A stretch of 64,000 nucleotides of DNA from Saccharothrix violaceirubra (GTDB lineage: Bacteria; Actinomycetota; Actinomycetes; Mycobacteriales; Pseudonocardiaceae), in contig NZ_JACHJS010000001.1 in NCBI RefSeq assembly GCF_014203755.1, positions 5,766,001-5,830,000 on the forward strand, read 5' to 3'. The notes beneath the pieces were generated by a model that saw only the letters and a list, made by a program, of their open reading frames with translations, had not been told where the DNA came from and ran no database searches. A program made the position numbers and the translations under genes. Each line of letters opens with the position of its first letter. The first letter of the stretch is position 1. Below, piece by piece: positions 32,498 through 42,176 of the stretch.

Positions 32498-33298
32498 TTA
32501 CGGGCGGAGGGCGGCGAGTTGGGCGTTCAGGTCCGTGTACGTGTTGTAGCGCCGCACCCACGCGGACGAGCCCGAGGCCGGCGAAGGGGGGTCTCCGAGC
32601 GGGGTCACGGGTGAGCGCACGCCGTATTCCAGTCGGTACGCGACGAGGCCGATCGCGGCGCGCAGCCACGGGGTCGGGTCGGGGGTCGAGACTTCGCCCA
32701 GGCCGATCGTGAACCACACCGGCGGGCGGCGGTAGGAGCCCAGGGTGTACTCCACGCGGCGGCGGGCGGCGTCGCGGATTTCCTGGCGGGCCTTCTCGCC
32801 GGCGATGACGGCTTCCCGTCGCCAGCTCTCCTCGCCGGCGATGGCGTCCGACTGCAGGCGCGCGGCGGCCTGGGCGGCCGACGGGGTGCGGACCTCGATC
32901 TGCCACTCCAGGTTGTTGACCTCGTGGTCGATCGTGTCGCGCTCGAAGCGGGTGATGCGGCCGGCGGCCAGTTTGCGCTGGCCGGCCTCCTGGCGTTCGC
33001 GCAGCGAGTCGAACTCGGCGACCTCTTGGCGCAGTTCCACGCGCACCGAGTCGGCGAGCAGTTCCTGCTCGGCGTCCCACGCCGAGCGCAACGCGGCCAC
33101 GGTGTCGCGGACCTGGTCGTCGATCTCGTCGAGGTCCTCGTCGCCCGACCAGCCGGTGCCGGAGAGGCGTCGTTCGAGCACCAGGACACGCTCGCTCACC
33201 CGGTGCAGTTCCAGGGTGAGGCGCTCCGTGGTCGCGAGGAGTTCCGCGACCTTGGGCTCGACTACGTCGAGCCGCTCCTTCTCCGTTGGGTCGGCCAC
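32498..33298 (-). CDS. Coiled-coil protein of unknown function
   Basis: 266 aa from GTG 33298 (MADPTEKERLDVVEPKVAEL). Residues 10-130 are heptad-rich and charged, predicting a long coiled coil (LLATTERLTLELHRVSERVL, then ELLADSVRVELRQEVAEFDSL). The C-terminal 120 residues are more mixed, with YTLGSYRRPPVWFTIGLGEV and a final WVRRYNTYTDLNAQLAAL. There is no signal peptide or membrane span. I do not recognise a family. An in-frame extension of 31 residues upstream is not protein-like. It is divergent from the CYTH-CHAD gene. Confidence 0.65.
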   Translation of the reverse strand: MADPTEKERLDVVEPKVAELLATTERLTLELHRVSERVLVLERRLSGTGWSGDEDLDEIDDQVRDTVAALRSAWDAEQELLADSVRVELRQEVAEFDSLRERQEAGQRKLAAGRITRFERDTIDHEVNNLEWQIEVRTPSAAQAAARLQSDAIAGEESWRREAVIAGEKARQEIRDAARRRVEYTLGSYRRPPVWFTIGLGEVSTPDPTPWLRAAIGLVAYRLEYGVRSPVTPLGDPPSPASGSSAWVRRYNTYTDLNAQLAALRP

Positions 33299-33451
33299 GG
33301 CTACCAAGCAGAACCGTTCCGAAAGGTTCAGTCCAGTGGTAGCACCGCAACACCACGCCATTGGCCGGGAACAACCGCCCGGCAGGGGCAATCACCGGAT
33401 CACCCAAAGTCACCTAGTGTGAACGGCAGGCCAACAGTGTATGCCTGAAAG

Positions 33452-34942
33452 ATGTCCACCCCGAAGACCGCCACCTCCGCGCACGAAACCGAACGCAAGT
33501 ACGAGGCCCCGGACGGCACCTCCCTCCCGGAACTGGCCGACCTGCCCGGCGTGGCCGCCGCGGCGGGTCCCGAGCAGCAGCGACTCGAAGCCGTCTACTA
33601 CGACACGACAGACCTCCGCCTCGCCCGCGCCGGGCTGACACTGCGCCGCCGAACAGGCGGCGACGACGCCGGCTGGCACCTCAAGCTGCCGATCGGCGTG
33701 GACACCCGCGAGGAGGTCCGACTACCACCGGGCCGGGCCGCCAAGCACCCGCCCCGGCAGCTCGGTTCGCTGGTCCAGGTGCACGCCCGCGGCTCGGCGC
33801 TGGCGCCGGTCGCCCGCATCCGCACGACCCGGCGCCGCTGGCAACTCGTCGACGAGCGCGGCCGGTTGCTCGCCGAGGTCGTCGAGGACCTGGTGTCGGC
33901 GCAGTCCGCGCTGGACGGGTCGGCGGTCGACTCGTGGCGCGAGGTCGAGGTCGAGTTGGGCGAACGCGGCGACACGGCACTGCTGGACCGGGTCGAGGAG
34001 CGACTGCGGGAGGCGGGCATCCTGCGGTCGACGTCGTCGGCCAAGCTGACCCGGCTGCTGGCCGACCGGATCGCGCCCGCGCCCCGGGCCGGGTCCGGGT
34101 CGTCGGCCGGCGACCTGATCGTGTCCTACCTGCGCGAACAGGCCGACGCGATCAAGCACTGGGACCCGCGCGTGCGGCGGTCCGAGGACGACGCCGTGCA
34201 CCAGCTCCGGGTGGCCACGCGGCGGGCGCGCAGCGCGCTCCAGGCGTACGGCGAGGTCGTGGACCGGGAGCGCACACGGGCGTTGACCGACGAGCTGAAG
34301 TGGCTGGCCGGGGTGCTCGGCGAGGCCCGCGACCTGGAGGTCCTCCAGGCCCGGTTCGCGGGCGCGGTCGCCGAACTGGACGACGCGTTGGTGCTCGGCC
34401 CGGTGTCGGCCCAACTGACCCGGCACTTCGCCCCGTTGGAGACGGCCGCGCACGAGGCCTCGGTCGCCGCGTTGGACAGCCCGCGCTACTTCGCCCTGCT
34501 GGACGCCATCGACGCGGTGATCGCGGACCCGCCGACGACCGCCCTGGCCCGGAAGAAGGCGGCCAAGGTGCTGCCGGAGTCGATCAAGGCGACGCACCGC
34601 CGGCTGGCCCGGCGGGTCGCCGCCGCGCACGACGACGAAGGTCTGCACGAGGCGCGCAAGGCGGCCAAGCGGCTGCGGTACACGATCGAGGTGGCGGAAC
34701 CGCTGCTGGGCAAACGGGCCAGGAAGTACCGCACGCTGGTCAAGCACGTGCAGACGCTGCTGGGCGACCACCAGGACGCCTGCGTCGCCCGGCCGGTGCT
34801 GCGCGAACTCGGCGCCAAGGCGCACCTCGACGGCGAGAACGGCTTCACGTTCGGCCTGCTGCACGGTCTGGAGGCCTACCGGGCCCACCGGTACGAGACG
34901 GCGTTCCGGGCGCTGTGGCCGAAGCTGGCGAAGTTCCGGTAA
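33452..34942 (+). CDS. CYTH and CHAD domain protein
   Basis: 496 aa. The CYTH tunnel domain (residues 10-200) has the ExExK metal/phosphate motif as ETERK (12-16) and the basic-residue-rich strand WHLKLPIGVDTREEVRLPPG. The CHAD domain (about 222-490) is helical and histidine/arginine-rich (HQLRVATRRARSALQAY, HEARKAAKRLRYTIE) and binds polyphosphate in characterised examples. Together they suggest a triphosphate tunnel enzyme or polyphosphate-granule protein. TATGCC 6 nt before the ATG is a near-match to the leaderless pattern. The TAA stop touches the promoter of the hexosaminidase gene. Confidence 0.92.
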   Translation: MSTPKTATSAHETERKYEAPDGTSLPELADLPGVAAAAGPEQQRLEAVYYDTTDLRLARAGLTLRRRTGGDDAGWHLKLPIGVDTREEVRLPPGRAAKHPPRQLGSLVQVHARGSALAPVARIRTTRRRWQLVDERGRLLAEVVEDLVSAQSALDGSAVDSWREVEVELGERGDTALLDRVEERLREAGILRSTSSAKLTRLLADRIAPAPRAGSGSSAGDLIVSYLREQADAIKHWDPRVRRSEDDAVHQLRVATRRARSALQAYGEVVDRERTRALTDELKWLAGVLGEARDLEVLQARFAGAVAELDDALVLGPVSAQLTRHFAPLETAAHEASVAALDSPRYFALLDAIDAVIADPPTTALARKKAAKVLPESIKATHRRLARRVAAAHDDEGLHEARKAAKRLRYTIEVAEPLLGKRARKYRTLVKHVQTLLGDHQDACVARPVLRELGAKAHLDGENGFTFGLLHGLEAYRAHRYETAFRALWPKLAKFR

Positions 34943-34943
34943 T

Positions 34944-34983
34944 TGGTCCAGACCTTGACACCCCCCGGTGCGGCTGAAACGGT
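34944..34983 (+). promoter_or_regulatory. DasR-like site and promoter of the hexosaminidase gene
   Basis: TGGTCCAGACCT (34944-34955) equals the 12-bp element of Streptomyces chitinase promoters and closely resembles the DasR-responsive element TGGTCTAGACCA. It overlaps by one base a consensus -35, TTGACA (34955-34960), with AACGGT 17 bp on as a weak -10. Control by GlcNAc-linked DasR-type repression is predicted. Confidence 0.82.
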
Positions 34984-35050
34984 GATCGGACCGCCGCCCG
35001 GAAGCGTCGTCGGGCGGCACGGACGCCGTCCCACCAGCACCGGAGATGCC

Positions 35051-36526
35051 GTGCAGCACATCGTGCCCGCCCCAGTCACCGTCAAACCGCGCCCCGGCAC
35101 GACCTTCACCCTCGGCGCCGACACCACCGTCCACACCCACCCCGGCTCACCCGAGGCGCGGCGGGTGGGCGAGTACCTCGCGGGCGTGCTGCGCCCGTCG
35201 ACCGGGTACCGGCTGCCGGTCGTGCCCGGCGCGTCCGGTCGGGACATCTCGCTGGTGCTGACCGGCGCCGACCCGGCCGTCGGCGAGGAGGGCTACCAGC
35301 TCGACGTGACCACGCGAGGCGTGATCATCCGGGCGCGCACGGCCGCCGGGCTGTTCGCGGGCGTGCAGACGTTCCGCCAGCTCCTGCCCGCCAAGGCCGA
35401 GTCGGGCACGAAGCAGGACGGGCCGTGGACCGTGCCCGGCGGCAGCGTCGTCGACCACCCGCGTTACGCGCACCGGGGCGCGATGCTCGACGTGGCCCGG
35501 CACTTCTTCCCGCCGGACGAGGTCAAGCGGTACATCGACCGGATCGCCGCGTACAAGATCAACAAGCTGCACCTGCACCTGACCGACGACCAGGGCTGGC
35601 GACTGGAGATCAAGAGCCGGCCGAACCTCACGGCGGCCGGGTCCACGACCCAGGTCGGCGGCGGCACGGGCGGCTTCTACACCCAGGACGAGTACCGGGA
35701 CCTCGTCGAGTACGCGGCCGAGCGGTTCATCACGGTGATCCCCGAGATCGACCTGCCCGGCCACACCAACGCCGCGCTCGTGGCGTACCCGGAGCTGAAC
35801 GAGGACGGCATCGCCCGCGAGCCCTACACCGGCATCGACGTGGGCTTCAGCTCGGTGGCGATCCACAAGGACGAGACCTACGAGTTCCTCGACGACGTGC
35901 TGCGCGAGGTCGCCGCGCTCACGCCGGGCGAGTTCATCCACATCGGCGGTGACGAGGCCCTCAAGACCACCGACGAGGACTACCTGGCGTTCATGGGCCG
36001 ACTGCTGCCCCTGGTCGCCAAGTACGGCAAGAAGGCGTTGGGCTGGCACGAGTTCCTCAAGGCCACGCCGGACGCCTCGGCCGTGGCGCAGTGGTGGGGC
36101 ACCGAGCCCAAGGCGCCGGAACTGGTCGAGGCGGCCAAGCGCGGCAACAAGGTGATCCTCTCCCCCGCCACCAAGTCCTACCTGGACATGAAGTACCGGG
36201 AGGACACCGAACTCGGCCTCAAGTGGGCCGGTTTCGTCGAGGTCGAGCAGTCCTACAGCTGGGACCCGGGCGCCTTCGTCGCCGACCTGCCGGCGGACGC
36301 GGTCCTCGGCGTCGAAGCTCCACTGTGGACGGAGACGGTCGAGGACCGCGCGGCGTTGGAGTACCTGGTGTACCCGCGCCTGGCGGGCATCGCGGAACTG
36401 GCGTGGTCGCCCGCGTCCGCGTTGGGCTGGGACGGCTACAAGGAACGCCTCGCCGCACAGGCACCGCGCTGGCGTGCCCAGGGCATCGCGTTCTACGAAT
36501 CACCCCAGGTCGCCTGGAAGCGTTAG
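35051..36526 (+). CDS. Family 20 beta-N-acetylhexosaminidase
   Basis: 491 aa. The GH20b domain occupies residues 1-130 and the TIM barrel follows, with HLHLTDDQGWRLEIK, the catalytic Asp-Glu pair in HIGGDEA (Asp301, Glu302) and the WWGTEP tryptophans. It removes terminal GlcNAc from chitooligosaccharides or peptidoglycan fragments by substrate-assisted catalysis. No signal peptide is visible, so it probably acts in the cytosol on imported chitobiose. GTG 35051 was chosen because the open frame's first codon (34943) lies upstream of the promoter. The 3' end overlaps DUF779 by 27 bp. Confidence 0.92.
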   Translation: MQHIVPAPVTVKPRPGTTFTLGADTTVHTHPGSPEARRVGEYLAGVLRPSTGYRLPVVPGASGRDISLVLTGADPAVGEEGYQLDVTTRGVIIRARTAAGLFAGVQTFRQLLPAKAESGTKQDGPWTVPGGSVVDHPRYAHRGAMLDVARHFFPPDEVKRYIDRIAAYKINKLHLHLTDDQGWRLEIKSRPNLTAAGSTTQVGGGTGGFYTQDEYRDLVEYAAERFITVIPEIDLPGHTNAALVAYPELNEDGIAREPYTGIDVGFSSVAIHKDETYEFLDDVLREVAALTPGEFIHIGGDEALKTTDEDYLAFMGRLLPLVAKYGKKALGWHEFLKATPDASAVAQWWGTEPKAPELVEAAKRGNKVILSPATKSYLDMKYREDTELGLKWAGFVEVEQSYSWDPGAFVADLPADAVLGVEAPLWTETVEDRAALEYLVYPRLAGIAELAWSPASALGWDGYKERLAAQAPRWRAQGIAFYESPQVAWKR

Positions 36527-36870
36527 TTCCTCGTCGGTCAGCAGTCGGGAGCGGGTCAGGAACCGGACGCCCGACGGGGCCTCCAGCGAGAAACCCGCTC
36601 CCCGGCCCGGCACCACGTCGATCGTGAGGTGGGTGTGCCGCCAGTACTCGAACTGCGCGGCCGACATCCACACCGGCACCGGCCTGCCGTCCACGACCAG
36701 GTCGCCCAGGTGCACGTCGGACGCCCCGGTCCGGAACTCGCCGACCGGGAAGCACATCGGCGCGCTGCCGTCGCAGCAGCCGCCGGACTGGTGGAACATC
36801 ACGTCGCCGTGCTCGGCCCGCAGGCCGCGGATCACCTCCGCGGCCTCGGGCGTCACGTCCACCCTCGGCA

Positions 36871-36871
<1 letters not shown>
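36500..36871 (-). CDS. DUF779 domain protein, aldehyde dehydrogenase partner
   Basis: 123 aa (MPRVDVTPEAAEVIRGLRAE) with the conserved HQSGGCCDGSAPMCFP, whose cysteines may bind metal. DUF779 proteins are small companions of NAD-dependent aldehyde/acetaldehyde dehydrogenases; their biochemical role is not established. The ATG overlaps the dehydrogenase stop by one base (TGATG), so the two are translated together. Confidence 0.9.
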
Positions 36872-38394
<1,523 letters not shown>

Positions 38395-38443
38395 GTCACG
38401 CCTCCGCGTCGTCGCTTCGCCGGCGCCCATGGTGGCGCGGGTC

Positions 38444-38463
38444 ACGTTGCACGGACGTTGCAC
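38444..38463. promoter_or_regulatory. Direct repeat ACGTTGCAC between aldehyde dehydrogenase and its activator
   Basis: ACGTTGCAC occurs at 38444-38452 and 38455-38463, an 11-bp period that places both copies on one DNA face. They sit 50-69 bp upstream of the dehydrogenase start and 32 bp before the activator ATG, as an activator binding site would. Confidence 0.65.
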
Positions 38464-38494
38464 CCGATCGGACGAACGATGTGCTTGCCGTCAC

Positions 38495-39877
38495 ATGGCG
38501 GACTTGACCATCCTGGGGTCCATGCCCCCACAACCGCGCCCGGTGATCGCCGAGTCCTGGCGGCGGTCCCTGGCCGCGCGGGTCGACCCGGACCGGCCCG
38601 AGGCACCGGTCGTGCTCGCGCCCGACGAGGTGGCCCACGTCCGGCACGCGCACCCGCTGGCGGCCGTGCTGCCGGTGCTGCGGGAGACGCTGGCCGAGGC
38701 GATCACGCAGTCCGCGCACGTGATGATCGTGACCGACGCCGACGGCCGGGTGCTCTGGTGCGAGGGCGCGTCGGCAATGCGCGACCTGGCCGAACGCGCC
38801 CGGCTCACCGAGGGCGCCCGGTGGAGCGAGGACGTCGTGGGCACGAACGCCATGGGCACCGCGCTCGCTCTGGGCCGACCCGTGACCGTGCACTCGGCCG
38901 AGCACCTGGTGCGCGCCTATCACGGCTGGACGTGCACGGCGAGTCCCGTGCGCGACCCCGACGGCCACGTGCTCGGCGCGGTCGACGTGAGCGGCCCGCT
39001 GACCAGCCTGCACCCGGCCATGGCCGCGCTGGTGTCGGCGTCCGCCCGGCTGGCCGAACACGGACTGCGGCTGCGCCGGGACGCCGCCGACGAACGCCTG
39101 CGCGCGGCCAACCTGCACCACCTGCTGAGCCTGCGCGGCGAGCCCGGCGCCCTGCTCGGCCCGACCGGTCGCGTGCTGGCCGCCGAACCGCACGGCCTGT
39201 TCGGCGACCGCCTCGACCCGTCCGGTCCGGTGGTGACGCGCGACGGGCGCGAGGCCGTCGTGGAGAGGTTGGCCGAGGGCTATCTGGTGCGCCTGCCCCG
39301 GCCGGCCAGGACCCGTCCGGTGCTGACGTTGCGGCTGCTCGGCGACCCCGAGGGCGACCTCGACGGCTACCCGCTCGTGCTCTCGCCCCGGCACGCCGAT
39401 GTGCTCGCCGCGCTGTGCCTACGCCCGCACGGGGCGACGGCCGAACGCCTCGCGCTCCTGCTCTACGGCGAACGCGGCAACCCCACGACCGTCCGCGCCG
39501 AGCTGCACCGGCTGCGCGCCCAGCTCGGCGGCGTGCTGTCGGCCCGGCCGTACCGGCTGCACGCGCGGGTGCGCGCCGACTTCCTGACCGTGCGCGACGC
39601 GGTGCGCGCGGGCGACGTCGACCGGGTCGCCGGGGTGTACCGGGCCCCGCTGCTGCCCGCCTCCGAGGCGCCGGTCGTGGTCGCCGAACGCGAGGACCTC
39701 GCCGCCGCCGTGCGCCGGACCGTGCTCGACCGGGGCGGTGCCGAGGCGGTGTGGGCGTTGGCCGCCACCACCGAGGACGACGTCGAACTGCTCGACCGGC
39801 TGGTGCGCGTGCTGGACCGGGACGATCCGCGCCGGGACGTCGTCGCCGCCCGCCTGCGGCGAGCCCTTCGGGACTGA
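38495..39877 (+). CDS. AcoR-like GAF-domain transcriptional activator lacking an AAA+ domain
   Basis: 460 aa from ATG 38495. After ESWRRSL near residue 20, a GAF sensor domain spans about 60-200 (MIVTDADGRVLWCEGAS, then WSEDVVGTNAMGTALAL). The C-terminal half holds a winged-helix-like SPRHADVLAALCLRPHGATA segment and a helical tail. The sigma-54-contacting AAA+ domain of classical AcoR is absent, as in other actinobacterial members. It is divergent from the aldehyde dehydrogenase operon and probably activates it in response to an aldehyde or alcohol. ATG 38522 is an alternative start. Confidence 0.85.
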   Translation: MADLTILGSMPPQPRPVIAESWRRSLAARVDPDRPEAPVVLAPDEVAHVRHAHPLAAVLPVLRETLAEAITQSAHVMIVTDADGRVLWCEGASAMRDLAERARLTEGARWSEDVVGTNAMGTALALGRPVTVHSAEHLVRAYHGWTCTASPVRDPDGHVLGAVDVSGPLTSLHPAMAALVSASARLAEHGLRLRRDAADERLRAANLHHLLSLRGEPGALLGPTGRVLAAEPHGLFGDRLDPSGPVVTRDGREAVVERLAEGYLVRLPRPARTRPVLTLRLLGDPEGDLDGYPLVLSPRHADVLAALCLRPHGATAERLALLLYGERGNPTTVRAELHRLRAQLGGVLSARPYRLHARVRADFLTVRDAVRAGDVDRVAGVYRAPLLPASEAPVVVAEREDLAAAVRRTVLDRGGAEAVWALAATTEDDVELLDRLVRVLDRDDPRRDVVAARLRRALRD

Positions 39878-40060
39878 GAGCCCGAAATCCGTAGGCACGA
39901 CACCGTCGTCCGGCACTACCGTGCCGGCGGATCGAGTCGTCCCACCGAAAGCGGGCCGTTGTACACCGCGTGAGAACTCCCAGGCACTGAAAGCGCCGCG
40001 CCGAGTGCGCCGCGCTCGCTTCCCGCTGCGGATTTCCCACGGAACCGGGGTGTACTCACC

Positions 40061-40609
40061 GTGCTCGAAAACTGGGTGGTCCTGCCCACCCGCCTGCCGC
40101 TGATCGTCCGCCGTTGCCACCTGTGCGCCGCCGAGCGCTTCCGGGCCGACGGCAAGTTCCGGGTCAACGCCAACCACAAACTCCTCGACGCCTGGCTCCT
40201 CGCGCTGTGCACCGGGTGCGGGGACACCGTGAAGCTCACGGTCGTGGAACGGACGAACGTGCGTTCGCTGCGTCCCGGACTGCTGGAACGGTTGCACGAC
40301 AACGATCCCGGCCTCGCGGCCGAACTGCTCCAGGACCCGGGCTTCCGGCACCGCAACCACGTCGCCGCCGACTGGGACGGCGCCTGGCGGCTCGACACCG
40401 GCGACGCGGACCGCGCCGACCGGGAGGTGCTCGACGTGTCCGTCCACTTCGCCGCCCGGATACCGGTGCGGCCGGTCCGGCTGATCGCCGAAGGTCTCGG
40501 CCTGTCGCGGACCGAGGTGAAGCGGCTGATCGAGGGCGGCGAACTGTTCTCGGCGGTCCGGTTGAGCGGCTCGCTCTCCGGTGACTTCGCCTTCACTCTC
40601 AAGCGCTGA
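40061..40609 (+). CDS. DUF1062 family protein
   Basis: 182 aa. Two CxxC-type pairs, RRCHLC near residue 19 and LCTGCGD near 50, suggest a zinc knuckle. The rest is RFRVNANHK-like beta sheet plus a helical C-terminus with GLGLSRTEVKRLIEGGEL, which resembles an S4-like RNA-binding motif. The family is uncharacterised. GTG 40061 lacks a good ribosome site. The preceding 183 bp after the GAF regulator holds nothing recognisable. It is followed by a strong hairpin. Confidence 0.82.
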   Translation: MLENWVVLPTRLPLIVRRCHLCAAERFRADGKFRVNANHKLLDAWLLALCTGCGDTVKLTVVERTNVRSLRPGLLERLHDNDPGLAAELLQDPGFRHRNHVAADWDGAWRLDTGDADRADREVLDVSVHFAARIPVRPVRLIAEGLGLSRTEVKRLIEGGELFSAVRLSGSLSGDFAFTLKR

Positions 40610-40614
40610 ATCCC

Positions 40615-40645
40615 GCCGGTGCCCGTCCGCCGGGCGGGCACCGGC
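40615..40645 (+). terminator. Hairpin terminator after DUF1062
   Basis: GCCGGTGCCCG (40615-40625) and CGGGCACCGGC (40635-40645) form a perfect 11-bp stem with a 9-nt loop, 6 nt after the stop codon. It ends four bases before the TAGCCT promoter hexamer of the next gene. Confidence 0.8.
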
Positions 40646-40661
40646 GACTAGCCTTGATCGT

Positions 40662-41261
40662 ATGGGGTTCTTCGCACCGGGTGACGTGGCGCTGCGCCGT
40701 GAGGTCCTGCACGGCAAACCGTGGTTGGTGACGCCGACGCGGGTGATCGTCGACGAGCCCGACCTGCTCGTCGTGTTCGTCGTGCCCGGCACGCACTTCG
40801 GCTTCCCGACCCACCACCGGCCGCACCCGTGGCAGGTCAAGGGCAGCACGCACTGGCGTGGCAACGGCAAGCTCCAACTGCACCGCCCCGGCGACGCGTA
40901 CTCCGTCGACCTGTTCTGGGGCGGCGAGGAGCGCCGGTTCGAAGGCTGGTACCTCAACCTCCAGGACCCGTTCCGGCGCACGCCGTTCGGGTTCGACACG
41001 CTCGACCACGAACTCGACTACTGGGTCCTGCCCGACGGCGCGTGGGAGGACAAGGACCGGGTCGAGTTCGAGGCCCAGGTCGTCGACGGCAAGTACACCG
41101 CCGAGCAGGGCGCCGAGATCCGCGCGGTCGGCGTGGCCATCGAGGAGATGCTGAACGCCCGCACGCAGTGGTGGGCCCCGGAGTGGGCGGAGTTCGAACC
41201 CGACCCGTCCTGGCCCGTCCCGGTGCTGCCCGCGGGCTGGCAGGACCTGCCGCTGCCGTGA
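40662..41261 (+). CDS. DUF402 domain protein
   Basis: 199 aa. The DUF402 barrel is recognised by VVFVVPGTHFGFPTHH, the VDLFWGGEERRFEGWYLNLQDPF core and the acidic LDHELDYWVLPDGAWEDKD. Relatives (FomD-like, nucleoside di/triphosphatases) hydrolyse a phosphoanhydride using metal bound by such acidic residues, so a nucleotide phosphatase role is plausible. TAGCCT lies 7 nt before the ATG (leaderless pattern). Its stop overlaps the start of the kinase-like gene as GTGA, suggesting a joint function in nucleotide metabolism. Confidence 0.82.
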   Translation: MGFFAPGDVALRREVLHGKPWLVTPTRVIVDEPDLLVVFVVPGTHFGFPTHHRPHPWQVKGSTHWRGNGKLQLHRPGDAYSVDLFWGGEERRFEGWYLNLQDPFRRTPFGFDTLDHELDYWVLPDGAWEDKDRVEFEAQVVDGKYTAEQGAEIRAVGVAIEEMLNARTQWWAPEWAEFEPDPSWPVPVLPAGWQDLPLP

Positions 41262-41869
41262 ACGTCCGGTCGCTGACCCCGGCCGGGCTGGTCGCCGACC
41301 TGGTCGGCCGGATCGACGCGCTGCCCCGCGACGGGTTCGCGCGGGCGCTGGTGGACGGTGCCACCGCCGCCCGGCCCGACCACCTCGCCGACGCCCTGGT
41401 CGAGCCGCTGCGCGCGCTGGGCCGCCCGGTGCTGAGGGTGTCGACGGGCGACTTCCTGCGGCCGGCGTCGCTGCGGTTCGAGCACGGCCGCGAGGACCCC
41501 GACTCGTTCCGCGACGGGTGGCTGGACGTGGACGGGCTGGTCCGCGAGGCGTTGGCACCGCTGGACCCCGGCGGGAACGGACGCGTGCTGCCGTCGTTGT
41601 GGAACGCGGCCACGGACCGGGCCACGCGCGCGGACTACCTGACACTGCCGCCCGGCGGCGTGCTCGTCGTGGCCGGCCCGCTGCTGCTGGACAAGTGGCT
41701 GCCCGCGGAGCTGACCGTGCACCTGTGGCTGTCCCCCGCCGCGTTGGCCCGCCGCACGCCCGACGACGAACGGTGGACATTGCCCGCCTACGCCGACTAC
41801 ACGCCCGAAGCCGACGTGACAGTGCGGTACGACCACCCCGACCGGCCCGCGCTCGTGGGTACAGTGTGA
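41258..41869 (+). CDS. Uridine kinase-like protein lacking the Walker A lysine
   Basis: 203 aa. The fold markers of the actinobacterial uridine-kinase-like family are present: GRPVLRVSTGDFLRPASLRF, PDSFRDGWLDVDGL, VLVVAGPLLLDKW and the late HLWLSPAALARRTPDDERW. Where kinases have GxxGxGK[ST], this protein reads VDGATAARPDHLADAL, so the phosphate-binding lysine is missing. It is therefore probably not an active ATP kinase, or it binds nucleotide differently. GTG 41258 is coupled to DUF402 by a 4-bp overlap. Confidence 0.75.
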   Translation: MNVRSLTPAGLVADLVGRIDALPRDGFARALVDGATAARPDHLADALVEPLRALGRPVLRVSTGDFLRPASLRFEHGREDPDSFRDGWLDVDGLVREALAPLDPGGNGRVLPSLWNAATDRATRADYLTLPPGGVLVVAGPLLLDKWLPAELTVHLWLSPAALARRTPDDERWTLPAYADYTPEADVTVRYDHPDRPALVGTV

Positions 41870-41871
41870 GC

Positions 41872-42144
41872 ATGGCCCGGTTGCAGCTGTTCCTCGCGCT
41901 GTACCTGCCTGTGCTGTTCACGCTCACCCTCGTCGACCAGCCGGCCGGCCTGATCGTCGCCGCGACGGCCGTGTTGTTGCTGTTGGTCGTCGCCGCACCG
42001 GTCGTGCGGTCCGCGCCCGCGTGGGTGCGTTCGCTTTCCTTGCGCGGCAAGTCCTTGCGCACGGCGTTCCTCAGGCTGCGCGATCCCGACGCGGCCGGTC
42101 GTCCCCGTCCCCGAGCACCCGGACAGCGGTTCGCCACCGCTTAG
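41872..42144 (+). CDS. DUF6412-like small membrane protein
   Basis: 90 aa, two adjacent transmembrane helices (LQLFLALYLPVLFTLTLV and LIVAATAVLLLLVVAAPVV) and a basic cytosolic tail. It resembles DUF6412 proteins found next to yidC paralogues in actinobacteria. TACAGT lies 6 nt before the ATG (leaderless pattern), only 3 nt after the previous stop. Probably works with, or is inserted by, the YidC encoded downstream; this is inferred from position. Confidence 0.72.
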   Translation: MARLQLFLALYLPVLFTLTLVDQPAGLIVAATAVLLLLVVAAPVVRSAPAWVRSLSLRGKSLRTAFLRLRDPDAAGRPRPRAPGQRFATA

Positions 42145-42176
42145 TCCCGTTCGCTCGACTCCGACGGAGTACACCC

